Of a DNA stretch of 64,000 nucleotides, positions 37,542 through 45,285 are shown piece after piece; the first letter of the stretch is position 1, and each line of letters opens with the position of its first letter. Made by a program: the position numbers and the translations under genes. The notes under the pieces were generated by a model that was given only the letters and a program-made list of their open reading frames with translations, had not been told where the DNA came from and ran no database searches. Origin of the DNA: Variovorax sp. TBS-050B (GTDB lineage: Bacteria > Pseudomonadota > Gammaproteobacteria > Burkholderiales > Burkholderiaceae_C); contig NZ_JARXYR010000002.1 in NCBI RefSeq assembly GCF_029893635.1, positions 1,649,001 to 1,713,000 of the forward strand, written 5' to 3'.

Positions 37542-37972
37542 GAGGGCTGCTCCAGCGCGATCAGCTCGTCGAGCAGCACGTACAGCTGCGCGAGCTTCTT
37601 CTTGCCCAGCGACTGTTCCATCCACTGGTAGTGGGCCTCGATGCTCGAGGAGAGCTTCTTCACCAGCCGCATGCCGCGCGGCGTGGCTTCCACCACGGTG
37701 CGGCGCTGGTCCTCGGGGTCGCGGCTGCGGCTGATGAGTTCGTCGCGCTCCATGCGCGCGAGCACGCCGGTCAGGCTGGGCCCGAGGATGAAGGCCTCGC
37801 GCGCCACGCGGCCGGTTTCGACCGCGCCGTGTTCGCCGAGCACGCGCAGCACGCGCCACTGCTGGTCGGACAGCGCATGCTCGCGCAGGCTGGGCCGGGT
37901 GTGGGCCATCACGGCTTCGCGCGCCTGCAGCAGCAGGCGCGGCAGGTTGCGGTGGGCGAAGGTGGTGCTCAA
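37538..37972 (-). CDS. hpaR: Homoprotocatechuate operon regulator HpaR (MarR family)
   Basis: MarR-type repressor of 144 residues that in other bacteria controls the meta-cleavage hpa genes and is released by homoprotocatechuate or related aromatics. Features are NLPRLLLQAREAVMAHTRPSLREHALSDQQWRVLRVLGEHGAVETGRVAREAFILGPSLTGVLARMERDELISRSRDPEDQRRTVVEATPRGMRL, the full winged-helix region with the DPEDQRR wing. First gene of the operon; its stop overlaps the hpaG1 start. An AT-rich imperfect palindrome immediately upstream is the likely autoregulatory site. Confidence 0.92.
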   Translation of the reverse strand: MSTTFAHRNLPRLLLQAREAVMAHTRPSLREHALSDQQWRVLRVLGEHGAVETGRVAREAFILGPSLTGVLARMERDELISRSRDPEDQRRTVVEATPRGMRLVKKLSSSIEAHYQWMEQSLGKKKLAQLYVLLDELIALEQPS

Positions 37973-37988
37973 GCGCGTGGCCTTTCTC

Positions 37989-38013
37989 GATTAGTTAAGA
38001 TGTTAAATGAATC
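37989..38013. promoter_or_regulatory. Probable HpaR operator upstream of hpaR
   Basis: GATTAGTTAA and TTAAATGAATC flank GATG as an imperfect inverted repeat in a distinctly AT-rich patch of an otherwise very GC-rich region. It starts 17 bases before the hpaR start. This form and position suit a MarR-family operator overlapping the hpa promoter. Confidence 0.55.
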
Positions 38014-38070
38014 GATCGTGCGTTCCAAGGGCGTGCGCATCAGGGTTTGTGCGGGGCCTAAACTCCCTGG

Positions 38071-39459
38071 ATGGCCAAGGAAAAATCACTTTTCGTCTGC
38101 AGCGAATGCGGCGGCACCAGTCCCAAGTGGCTCGGCAAATGCCCGAGCTGCGGCGCGTGGAACACGCTCATCGAGCAGGCGGCGGCCGGCGCCGGCCCGG
38201 CCAACAACCGCTTCGGCACGCAGTTCGCGTCGCTCGCGGGCGCGTCGGAACTCGCCACGCTGTCGGAGATCGAGGCCACCGACGTGGCGCGCACGCCCAC
38301 GGGCATCGACGAGCTCGACCGCGTGCTCGGCGGCGGCATCGTCTCGGGCGGCGTCACGCTGATCGGGGGCGATCCGGGCATCGGCAAGTCCACGCTGCTG
38401 CTGCAGGCGGTCGATGCGCTGCAGCGCGCGGGGCAGAACGCGCTCTACGTCACGGGCGAGGAAAGCGGCTCGCAGGTGGCGCTGCGCTCGCGGCGCCTCG
38501 GGCTCGACCACTCGCAGGTGCAGGTGCTGGCCGAGATCCAGCTCGAGAAGATCATCGCCACGCTCGACGCCACGCGGCCGGCGATCGCGGTGATCGACTC
38601 GATCCAGACGGTGTATTCCGACCAGCTCACCTCCGCGCCCGGCTCGGTGGCGCAGGTGCGCGAATGCGCGGCGCACCTCACGCGCTTCGCCAAGACCAGC
38701 GGCACGGCGGTGGTGCTCGTCGGACACGTGACGAAGGAGGGCGCGCTCGCCGGTCCGCGCGTGCTCGAGCACATGGTGGACACGGTGCTGTACTTCGAGG
38801 GCGACACCCATTCGAGCTTCCGCCTGGTGCGCGCGATCAAGAACCGCTTCGGCGCGGTCAACGAGATCGGCGTGTTCGCGATGACCGAGCGCGGCCTCAA
38901 GGGCGTGGCCAACCCGAGCGCGATCTTCCTGAGCCAGCATGCCGAGCCGGTGCCCGGCAGCGTGGTGCTGGTCACGCTCGAGGGCACGCGGCCGATGCTG
39001 GTCGAGATCCAGGCGCTGGTCGACGACGGCGGCCCGAGCCCGCGCCGGCTGTCGGTGGGCCTGGAGCGCGACCGCCTCGCGATGCTGCTCGCGGTGCTGC
39101 ACCGCCATGCGGGCGTGGCCTGCATGGACCAGGACGTGTTCGTCAACGCGGTCGGCGGCGTGCGCATCAGCGAGCCGGCGGCCGACCTCGCGGTGATGCT
39201 CGCGATCACCTCGAGCCTGCGCGGCAAGCCGATGCCCAAGGGCTTCATCGCCTTCGGCGAAGTGGGCCTCGCGGGCGAGGTGCGCCCCGCGCCGCGCGGC
39301 CAGGAGCGGCTGCGCGAGGCGGCCAAGCTGGGCTTCAGCGTGGCGGTCGTCCCCAAGGCCAACGCGCCGCGCAAGGGCGCGAAGGAGATCGAGGGCCTGA
39401 CCATCCATGCGGTCGACCGCATCGAGGAGGCGATGGACGTGGTGCGCGGGCTCGAGTGA
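38071..39459 (+). CDS. radA: DNA repair protein RadA (Sms)
   Basis: RecA-like helicase that extends D-loops in recombination and helps process branched DNA. The 462-residue protein has an N-terminal C4 zinc finger (C10, C13, C24, C27: CSECGGTSPKWLGKCPSCGAW). Walker A is GGDPGIGKSTLL at about 99-110, and the RadA-specific KNRFG motif is at 257-261. The Lon-like C-terminal domain ends with IAFGEVGLAGEVRPAPRGQERLREAAKLGF. It is divergent from hpaR with about 100 bp between. Reading frame intact. Confidence 0.97.
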   Translation: MAKEKSLFVCSECGGTSPKWLGKCPSCGAWNTLIEQAAAGAGPANNRFGTQFASLAGASELATLSEIEATDVARTPTGIDELDRVLGGGIVSGGVTLIGGDPGIGKSTLLLQAVDALQRAGQNALYVTGEESGSQVALRSRRLGLDHSQVQVLAEIQLEKIIATLDATRPAIAVIDSIQTVYSDQLTSAPGSVAQVRECAAHLTRFAKTSGTAVVLVGHVTKEGALAGPRVLEHMVDTVLYFEGDTHSSFRLVRAIKNRFGAVNEIGVFAMTERGLKGVANPSAIFLSQHAEPVPGSVVLVTLEGTRPMLVEIQALVDDGGPSPRRLSVGLERDRLAMLLAVLHRHAGVACMDQDVFVNAVGGVRISEPAADLAVMLAITSSLRGKPMPKGFIAFGEVGLAGEVRPAPRGQERLREAAKLGFSVAVVPKANAPRKGAKEIEGLTIHAVDRIEEAMDVVRGLE

Positions 39460-39476
39460 GCGCCGGATGAAAAAAT

Positions 39477-39505
39477 GCCCGGCACGCCTGTGGCGCGCCG
39501 GGCCA
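39477..39505 (+). terminator. GC hairpin after radA
   Basis: TGCCCGGC and GCCGGGC pair around a GCGCCAC-type inner stem, 18 bases after the radA stop. It has a six-A run before it, but only a weak T-rich region follows. It is a plausible radA terminator. Confidence 0.4.
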
Positions 39506-39686
39506 GTCCCCCTGTTTCCCCGTCGTGTGCGGCAACCTGCCGGTTGCCTCCTTCTCTCTCCCTCTCTCCGGGCGACGCGAAATGTGCCTGCGGCCGCGGC
39601 CGCGCCGGGTGCTTTGGATCGCGAGTACCGCGCGGCGCGCCCCGCGGTAGCCGCGGCCGCTACCGCGGGCAGCGACAATGCGGGGC

Positions 39687-40100
39687 ATGAATTTCCAGAA
39701 ATTGCTGGTGCCGGTGGGCGCCATCGTGCTTCTCGCGCTGGCCTGGCGCAGCCACGGCTGGGGCGGCGTCGCCTTCGCGGGCGGCGTGATCGTGATGTTC
39801 CTGCTGATGCACTTCAACCGCATGATGCAGGTGCTCAAGCGCGCGGGCGACCGCCCGATCGGCCATGTGGCGAGCGCGGTGATGCTCAACGCCAAGCTCA
39901 AGCAGGGCGTGACGCTGATGCACGTGATCGCGATGACGCGCGCCCTCGGCGAACTGCGCTCGCCGCAGGACGAGCAGCCCGAGCTCTACCGCTGGACCGA
40001 TGCCGGCGGCTCGTACGTCGATGCCGTGTTCAACGGCGGCAAGCTGCAGAGCTGGACGCTGACGCGCCCCGAAGCGACCGCGGACGGCGAGCAGCCGTAG
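39687..40100 (+). CDS. Hypothetical small inner-membrane protein
   Basis: 137 residues from the second of two close ATGs (39687; the first at 39678 adds three residues). Two membrane helices form the N-terminus (KLLVPVGAIVLLALAWRSHG and GVAFAGGVIVMFLLMHFN). A basic, soluble part follows: RMMQVLKRAGDRPIGHVASAVMLNAKLKQGVTLMHVIAMTRALGEL, ending with ELYRWTDAGGSYVDAVFNGGKLQSWTLTRPE. I do not recognise a characterised family. The later start places GACAAT close upstream, as in leaderless messages. The stop abuts repeat B copy 2. Confidence 0.7.
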   Translation: MNFQKLLVPVGAIVLLALAWRSHGWGGVAFAGGVIVMFLLMHFNRMMQVLKRAGDRPIGHVASAVMLNAKLKQGVTLMHVIAMTRALGELRSPQDEQPELYRWTDAGGSYVDAVFNGGKLQSWTLTRPEATADGEQP

Positions 40101-40111
40101 CGGGAGCGGGA

Positions 40112-40242
40112 GCGGACAGCCGAACGCAGAAGGAAGACAAAAGAAGCGCAGAAGTCGCAGAAGAAGAAAAGACCTGATCTTTCAGGTTTTTCCTTTCGCG
40201 CCCTTCGCGGAACCTTCGGGTCCTCTGCGTCCGGCTGTCCGA
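40112..40242. repeat. Repeat B copy 2 between convergent genes
   Basis: The ends GGACAGCCGAACGCAGAAG (left) and CCTCTGCGTCCGGCTGTCC (right) are inverted. The right half, 40192-40242, is closely similar to 26468-26514 of copy 1 (shared CCTTTCGCG, CCCTTCGCGGAA/TCCTTCGCGGAA and TCCTCTGCGT.CGGCTGTCC). It lies between the small membrane protein gene and rdgC, running up to the rdgC stop codon, as copy 1 does with panE. Confidence 0.75.
40167..40191. terminator. Bidirectional rho-independent terminator inside repeat B copy 2
   Basis: AAAA-G-ACCTGA and TCAGGT-TTTTT form a 6-bp stem with a TCTT loop. It has A-rich sequence on one side and five T on the other, so it can stop transcription from both directions between two convergent genes. 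Confidence 0.7.
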
Positions 40243-40244
40243 TT

Positions 40245-41219
40245 TCAGAAAGGCGCGTCCGCCTCTTCAGCCGCAGTCTCCGTCTCCGGCTTCGCGCCGG
40301 TTTCCACCGGCGCCGCGCCGAACGCCGCCTCGCCGCCGAGCGCATCGAGCAGCGCCGGCACCAGCTGGCCGAGTTCGCCCGTGGCGATCGCCACGTCGGC
40401 GTCGAAGTTGTCTTCCTTCTTGCCGCCCGCGGCCCCGTCGCCCGTGCCCTCGAGGAACACGATCTTGCGGATCAGCATGCCGTGCGTGAGCTCGAACGAG
40501 ACCCGGTCGTCCCAGGTCAGCGCGAGCCGCGTGGGCCGCTTGCCGTCGCTGATGTGCTGCTTGACCTCGTCGATGTCGAGCGGATGCTTGGCATAGCGCA
40601 CCACGGCCTTGGAATCGTCCGAGGCCTTGAGCTCGCACTCGCGGTCGATGGTGAAGCCGGCCGGCGGCTCCTGCGTGAGCAGCCAGTTGGCCATGGCCGC
40701 GGCCGGCTCGACCTGCGTGTTGATCGGCGTCACGGCGAAGCCGTCGAGCGCCTTCACCAGGCTGGTGACCACCTCGTCGGCGCGCGCGGCATTGGCGCTG
40801 TTGATCACGAGGCGGCGCTCGGCCTGGTCGATCCACACGGCCACGCGCGCGCTGCGCGTGAAGGCCATCGGCAGCAGCTCGAGGGTGATGTCCTCCTTGA
40901 GCTCCTTCTTCTCCTTCTTGCCGGGCTTGCGGCCCGTGGCGGTCTCGATCTGCGCGCAGCGCTCCTCGAGCTTGCGGCGCACCACCGAGCCGGGCACGGC
41001 CTTGCTTTCGATCATGTACTCGACCAGCCATTGGCCGTCGATGGACTCGACCAGCGGCCCGTTGGCCTCGCCGCGCGGCTCGATCCAGCCGGCGGACTTT
41101 TCCTGCGAAGGGCCGCAGGGCTCGAAGCGCTGCTTGCCCAGACCTTCTTCCGCCTCGGCCAGCGTTTGCGACCAGGCGGGTTCGATGCGATAGACGATGA
41201 CGTTCTTGAATACGGACAC
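40245..41219 (-). CDS. rdgC: Recombination-associated protein RdgC
   Basis: RdgC is a ring-shaped DNA-binding protein that limits RecA activity. The start MSVFKNVIVYRIEPAW is close to the known MLWFKNLMVYRL type opening. The family parts QEKSAGWIEPRGEANGPLVESIDGQWLVEYMIESKAVPGSVVRRKLEERCAQIE and LLPMAFTRSARVAVWID are clear. At 324 residues it is slightly longer than the E. coli protein, due to an Ala/Glu-rich tail (GGEAAFGAAPVETGAKPETETAAEEADAPF). It is transcribed alone and followed by repeat B and a bidirectional terminator. Confidence 0.95.
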   Translation of the reverse strand: MSVFKNVIVYRIEPAWSQTLAEAEEGLGKQRFEPCGPSQEKSAGWIEPRGEANGPLVESIDGQWLVEYMIESKAVPGSVVRRKLEERCAQIETATGRKPGKKEKKELKEDITLELLPMAFTRSARVAVWIDQAERRLVINSANAARADEVVTSLVKALDGFAVTPINTQVEPAAAMANWLLTQEPPAGFTIDRECELKASDDSKAVVRYAKHPLDIDEVKQHISDGKRPTRLALTWDDRVSFELTHGMLIRKIVFLEGTGDGAAGGKKEDNFDADVAIATGELGQLVPALLDALGGEAAFGAAPVETGAKPETETAAEEADAPF

Positions 41220-41291
41220 GGAAACCCTTTTGTTGCACTCTGCGGCAGACGCCGAAGCCCGCCATTGTCACAGGGCGCGCGGCCGGCCATG

Positions 41292-41312
41292 AAAAAAGGG
41301 CCTGCCGGCCCT
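41292..41312 (-). terminator. Rho-independent terminator of tctA
   Basis: Read on the minus strand: AAGGGCC-GGCA-GGCCC followed by six T. It lies about 32 bases past the tctA stop and before rdgC. Confidence 0.75.
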
Positions 41313-41343
41313 TGGGGAAAAAAGCGCGTGCGAAGACGGCGTG

Positions 41344-42859
41344 CTAGCCTTCCTCGACGAAGGCTTCTTCGCGCTTGCTGCGCACCGCCGGCATGAGCAC
41401 CACCGCCAGCAGCACCGCGGCCGCGACCAGCAGGCTCGCCGAGATCGGCCGCGTGACCAGCACGCTCCAGTCGCCGCGCGACAGCAGCAGCGCGCGGCGC
41501 AGGTTCTCTTCCATCATCGGCCCGAGGATCAGGCCCAGCAGCAGCGGCGCGGGCTCGCATTCGAGCTTGTGGAAGGCATAGCCGACGATGCCGAACAGGC
41601 CCACCATCCAGACGTCGAAGGTGTTGTTGTTGGTCGAGTACACGCCGATCGCGCAGAACAGCACGATCGCCGGGAACAGCCAGCGGTACGGAATGGTCAG
41701 CAGCTTGACCCAGATGCCGATCAGCGGCAGGTTCAGGACCACCAGCATCGCGTTGCCGATCCACATCGAGGCGATCAGGCCCCAGAACAGCTCGGGGTCG
41801 CTGGTCATCACCTGCGGACCGGGCTGGATGTTGTGGATCGTCATCGCGCCCACCATCAGCGCCATCACCGCATTGCCCGGGATGCCGAGCGTGAGCAGCG
41901 GAATGAACGAGGCCTGCGCGCCCGCGTTGTTGGCCGACTCGGGGCCCGCCACGCCGCGGATGTTGCCCTGGCCGAAGGGAATCTCGTTCTTTGCCGAGGC
42001 GCATCTTCTTCTCGAGCGTGTACGAGGCGAAGGCCGACAGCAGCGAGCCGCCGCCCGGCAGGATGCCGAGCGCGCAGCCCAGCGCGGTGCCGCGCAGCAC
42101 CGCGGGGATCATGTGGCGGAAGTCCTCGCGCGTCGGGAACAGGCTCGACACCTTGGCCGTGAACACCTCGCGCTGCTCCTCGGGCTTGGCGAGGTTGGCG
42201 ATGATCTCGCCGTAGCCGAACACGCCCATCGCCACCGCGATGAAGCTCACGCCGTCGGTGAGTTCGGGAATGTCGAAGGAATAGCGCGCCACGCCCGAGT
42301 TGACGTCGGTGCCGATGAGGCCGATCAAGAGGCCCAGCACGATCATGCAGATCGCCTTCAGCAGCGAGCCGGAGGCCAGCACCACCGCGCCGATCAGGCC
42401 CAGCACCATGAGCGCGAAGTACTCGGCGGGACCGAACTTGAAGGCCAGTTCGGTCAGCGCGGGCGCGAAGGCCGCAAGCACCAGCGTGCCCACGCAGCCC
42501 GCGAAGAAGGAGCCGAGGCCCGCCGCCGCGAGCGCGGCGCCGCCCCGCCCCTGCTTGGCCATCTGGTGGCCGTCGATCACCGTCACCACGGAGGACGACT
42601 CGCCCGGCAGGTTGACCAGGATCGCGGTGGTCGAGCCGCCGTACTGCGAGCCGTAGTAGATGCCCGCGAGCATGATCAGCGCCGCCACGGGCGGCAGCGC
42701 ATAGGTCGCCGGCAGCAGCAGCGCCACGGTGGTCACCGGGCCGATGCCGGGCAGCACGCCGATCAGCGTGCCGAGCAGGCAGCCGAAGAAGGCATAGAGC
42801 AGGTTCTGCAGCGTGAAGGCGGCGCCGAAACCCAGCGAGAGGTGTTCGAGCAGTTCCAT
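41344..42859 (-). CDS. tctA: Tripartite tricarboxylate transporter large membrane subunit TctA (frameshift)
   Basis: Twelve-helix membrane component of a TTT carboxylate transporter. The N-terminus has YAFFGCLLGTLIGVLPGIGPVTTVALLLPATYALPPVAALIMLAGIYYGSQYGGSTTAILVNLPGESSSVVTVIDGHQMAKQGRGGAALAAAGLGSF, the TctA hallmark. The second half continues in another frame with GVAGPESANNAGAQASFIPLLTLGIPGNAVMALMVGAM. Removing one base at about 41990-42003 (CCTCGG or AAAG tract) joins KKMRLAKNEIPFGQGNIRGVAGPES and gives about 504 residues. It pairs with tctB, 13 bp upstream. No tctC is in this operon. Confidence 0.9.
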
Positions 42860-42872
42860 GTGTCGTGTCCTC

Positions 42873-43367
42873 TCAACCGGCGATGAAGCTGGGCCAGACC
42901 TGGAACTGCAGGCTCAGGCCGAGGATGAAGACGAGATAGCTGCCGATGGCCAGCACGGTGGCGAGCACGAGCGAGCCCTTGAACCTGAACTGCGTGCCGG
43001 CCATGCTGGCGACGATCACGAGCGCATAGATCGCGAGCACCAGGCCGAGCGCAGGTACGTCCATGCTCGGCATGCCGCCGAGCAGCACGCCGAACAACAG
43101 GTTGGCGCCGATGATGAAGCCGAGCTGTTTCCACGCGATCGCACCGACCGGGTTGCTGTCGCCCTCGTCGCCGCGCAGCGAAAGCGAACTCGCCAGCACC
43201 CCCAGGCCCATCACGGCCAGCAGGATGCCGAGCATCAGCGGGAAGTAGCCCGGACCCATGCGGGCGCCGGTGCCGATGTTGTAGTTGAAGGCGCCGACGG
43301 CGAAGGCCGCGCCGGTGGCGGCGAACATCAGTCCGGAGAAAAAGTCCTTCTGACTCCTGATCTTCAT
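42873..43367 (-). CDS. tctB: Tripartite tricarboxylate transporter small membrane subunit TctB
   Basis: Four-helix membrane subunit of a TTT transporter, 164 residues. It begins MKIRSQKDFFSGLMFAATGAAFAVGAFNYNIGTGARMGPGYFPLMLGILLAVMGL, the typical TctB N-terminal motif. Helices around ILAVMGLGVLASSL, LGFIIGANLLFGVLLGG, ALGLVLAIYALVIVASMAG and LVLATVLAIGSYLVFILGL follow. A GTG four codons upstream (43379) is an alternative start. It is first in tctBA and divergent from a MarR regulator, which probably controls it. Confidence 0.9.
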   Translation of the reverse strand: MKIRSQKDFFSGLMFAATGAAFAVGAFNYNIGTGARMGPGYFPLMLGILLAVMGLGVLASSLSLRGDEGDSNPVGAIAWKQLGFIIGANLLFGVLLGGMPSMDVPALGLVLAIYALVIVASMAGTQFRFKGSLVLATVLAIGSYLVFILGLSLQFQVWPSFIAG

Positions 43368-43481
43368 GGTGGGGTGCACTTTCGGAGAGGGTGAGAACCG
43401 GGCGGCGCCGGCCGCGAGAAGGGCGGCGCGATCGGTTGGGGGAACGGCCGGGCGGGGAAGCCGCGGCCCTGGTGCGAAGAT

Positions 43482-43503
43482 TTATATCATGTTGTGATGT
43501 AAA
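43482..43503. promoter_or_regulatory. Probable MarR operator between tctB and the MarR gene
   Basis: TTATATCAT and GTGATGTAA form an inverted repeat (7 of 9 pairs) around GTT in an AT-rich patch of the 230-bp divergent region. Position and form fit a binding site for the adjacent MarR-family protein. Confidence 0.5.
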
Positions 43504-43599
43504 CATCCGGCACATGAACCTATCGATTTCCCTGGGACGGCGCGTGGTCCGGCCGGCCTGCCTTGCTACATTCGCTGCCGGGCCACCACAACGCACACC

Positions 43600-44031
43600 A
43601 TGTCCAATTCCCTGGATAGCGCTTCCAAGCGGCGCCTCGAGGCGCTCTCCGAATTCCGTTACCGGCTGCGCAGCTTCCTGCGCTTCAGCGAGGACGCCGC
43701 GCGCGAAGCGGGCGTGACGGCGCTGCAGTACCAGCTGCTGCTGCACACCCAGGGCTTCCCCGGGCGCCAGTGGGCGTCGGTGAGCGAACTGGCCGAGCGG
43801 CTGCAGGCCCAGCCGCACGGCGCGGTGGCGCTGGTCTCGCGTTGCGAGGAGGCGGGGCTGGTGCGCCGCCAGCCGAGCACCGTCGACCGGCGCCAGGTCG
43901 AGGTGCACCTGCTGCCCAAGGGCCGCAAGGTGCTCGCGAAGCTCGCCGAGCGCCATCTGACCGAGCTGTCCGAACTCGCGGAGGCGGTGCGCCTCGCGCA
44001 CGCCATCCAGGGCAGCATCGAGGCGCACTGA
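43600..44031 (+). CDS. MarR-family transcriptional regulator
   Basis: Winged-helix regulator of 143 residues: RRLEALSEFRYRLRSFLRFSEDAAREAGVTALQYQLLLHTQGFPGRQWASVSELAERLQAQPHGAVALVSRCEEAGLVRRQPSTVDRRQVEVHLLPKGRKVLAKLAERHL. The helix-turn-helix (SVSELAERLQAQPHGAVALVSRCEEAGLVRR) and the wing VDRRQVEVHLLPKG are intact. It lies divergently from tctBA, which points to carboxylate-responsive control of that transporter, and 91 bp before ilvE. Confidence 0.85.
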   Translation: MSNSLDSASKRRLEALSEFRYRLRSFLRFSEDAAREAGVTALQYQLLLHTQGFPGRQWASVSELAERLQAQPHGAVALVSRCEEAGLVRRQPSTVDRRQVEVHLLPKGRKVLAKLAERHLTELSELAEAVRLAHAIQGSIEAH

Positions 44032-44080
44032 GCCGCCCCGCGGGCACTTCGGGCCGCGCCACGGGAGATGCCCGGCCCGC

Positions 44081-44086
44081 TAAAAT
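44081..44086 (+). promoter_or_regulatory. Likely -10 element for ilvE
   Basis: TAAAAT followed by CCGCG, a form often found in Burkholderiales promoters, lies 37 bases before the ilvE ATG. No clear -35 box is seen. Confidence 0.35.
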
Positions 44087-44122
44087 CCGCGCTTTGCTTT
44101 CCTCTTTCCCCAAGGACCACAC

Positions 44123-45070
44123 ATGAGCGCGCTTCCCTCTCTGGACGACCGTGACGGCAAGATCTGGATGGACGGCGAACTCGTGGACTGGCGCGACGCC
44201 AAGATCCACGTGCTGAGCCACACGCTGCACTACGGCTGCGGCGCCTTCGAAGGCGTGCGCGCCTACAAGACGCCCGAAGGCACGGCGATCTTCCGCCTGG
44301 CCGAGCACACCGAGCGCCTGTTCAACAGCGCCAAGATCCTGCGCATGAAGATCCCGTTCACGCCCGAAGAGCTGAACGAGGCCCAGAAGCAGGTGGTGCG
44401 CGAGAACAAGCTCGAGAGCTGCTACCTGCGCCCGTTGATCTGGATCGGCTCCGAGAAGCTCGGCGTGAGCCCCAAGGGCAACCGCATCCACGCGATGGTC
44501 GCGGCCTGGTCCTGGGGTGCCTACCTCGGCGAGGAAGGCCTGAAGCGCGGCATCCGCGTGAAGACCTCGAGCTACACGCGCCACCACGTCAACATCACGA
44601 TGACGCAGGCCAAGTCGGTCAGCAACTACACCAACTCGATCCTCGCCAACATGGAGGCGCTCGACGACGGCTACGACGAGGCGCTGCTGCTCGACGCGAG
44701 CGGCTTCGTCTCCGAGGGCGCGGGCGAGAACATCTTCGTGGTCAAGAACGGCGTGGTCTACACGCCCGACCTGTCGGCCGGCGCGCTCAACGGCATCACG
44801 CGCAACACCATCCTGCACGTCTGCAAGGATCTCGGCATCGAGCTGGTGCAGAAGCGCATCACGCGCGACGAGGTCTACATCGCCGACGAAGCCTTCTTCA
44901 CCGGCACCGCGGCCGAGGTCACGCCGATCCGCGAGCTCGACCGCATCGAGATCGGCAACCGCGGCGACGGCGGCTCGCGCGGCCCGGTCACCGAGAAGAT
45001 CCAGGCGGCCTTCTTCGACATCGTGAACGGCAAGAATCCCAAGTACGCCCACTGGCTCACGAAGGTCTGA
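44123..45070 (+). CDS. ilvE: Branched-chain amino acid aminotransferase
   Basis: Fold-type IV PLP transaminase, 315 residues, interconverting Leu/Ile/Val with their 2-oxo acids. It shows GKIWMDGELVDWRDAKIHVLSHTLHYGCGAFEGVRAYKT and SCYLRPLIWIGSEKLGV. The PLP lysine region is VNITMTQAKSVSNYTNSILANMEA, followed by the substrate region DEALLLDASGFVSEGAGENIFVV and EAFFTGTAAEVTPIRELD. It is 5 bp from the zinc-finger gene downstream, so the two are cotranscribed. Confidence 0.95.
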   Translation: MSALPSLDDRDGKIWMDGELVDWRDAKIHVLSHTLHYGCGAFEGVRAYKTPEGTAIFRLAEHTERLFNSAKILRMKIPFTPEELNEAQKQVVRENKLESCYLRPLIWIGSEKLGVSPKGNRIHAMVAAWSWGAYLGEEGLKRGIRVKTSSYTRHHVNITMTQAKSVSNYTNSILANMEALDDGYDEALLLDASGFVSEGAGENIFVVKNGVVYTPDLSAGALNGITRNTILHVCKDLGIELVQKRITRDEVYIADEAFFTGTAAEVTPIRELDRIEIGNRGDGGSRGPVTEKIQAAFFDIVNGKNPKYAHWLTKV

Positions 45071-45075
45071 AACCC

Positions 45076-45285
45076 ATGCCCACCCAAGCAGTCGTCGAAC
45101 TCCTCGCGAAGGAGCTCAACCATCAGGGCGGCGTGTTCTGCCCCAGTCCCAAGGCCGACATGAAGCTCTGGAACAGCCACCCGAAGGTCTACCTCGACGT
45201 GGCGCGCACCGGCGAAGCCAAGTGCCCCTATTGCGGCACCGTCTACCGCCTCAAAGCGGGTGAGCAGGTGGCCGGCCACCACTGA
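45076..45285 (+). CDS. Small CHCC-type zinc-finger protein
   Basis: 69-residue protein with one C-H-C-C metal site: C22, H35, C50 and C53 (FCPSPKADMKLWNSHPKVYLDV and KCPYCGTVYRLK). This is the zf-CHCC family related to the mitochondrial complex I subunit NDUFS6. It often follows ilvE in beta-proteobacteria. Function in bacteria is not established. The last 35 bases overlap the end of the convergent ligase gene. Confidence 0.88.
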   Translation: MPTQAVVELLAKELNHQGGVFCPSPKADMKLWNSHPKVYLDVARTGEAKCPYCGTVYRLKAGEQVAGHH

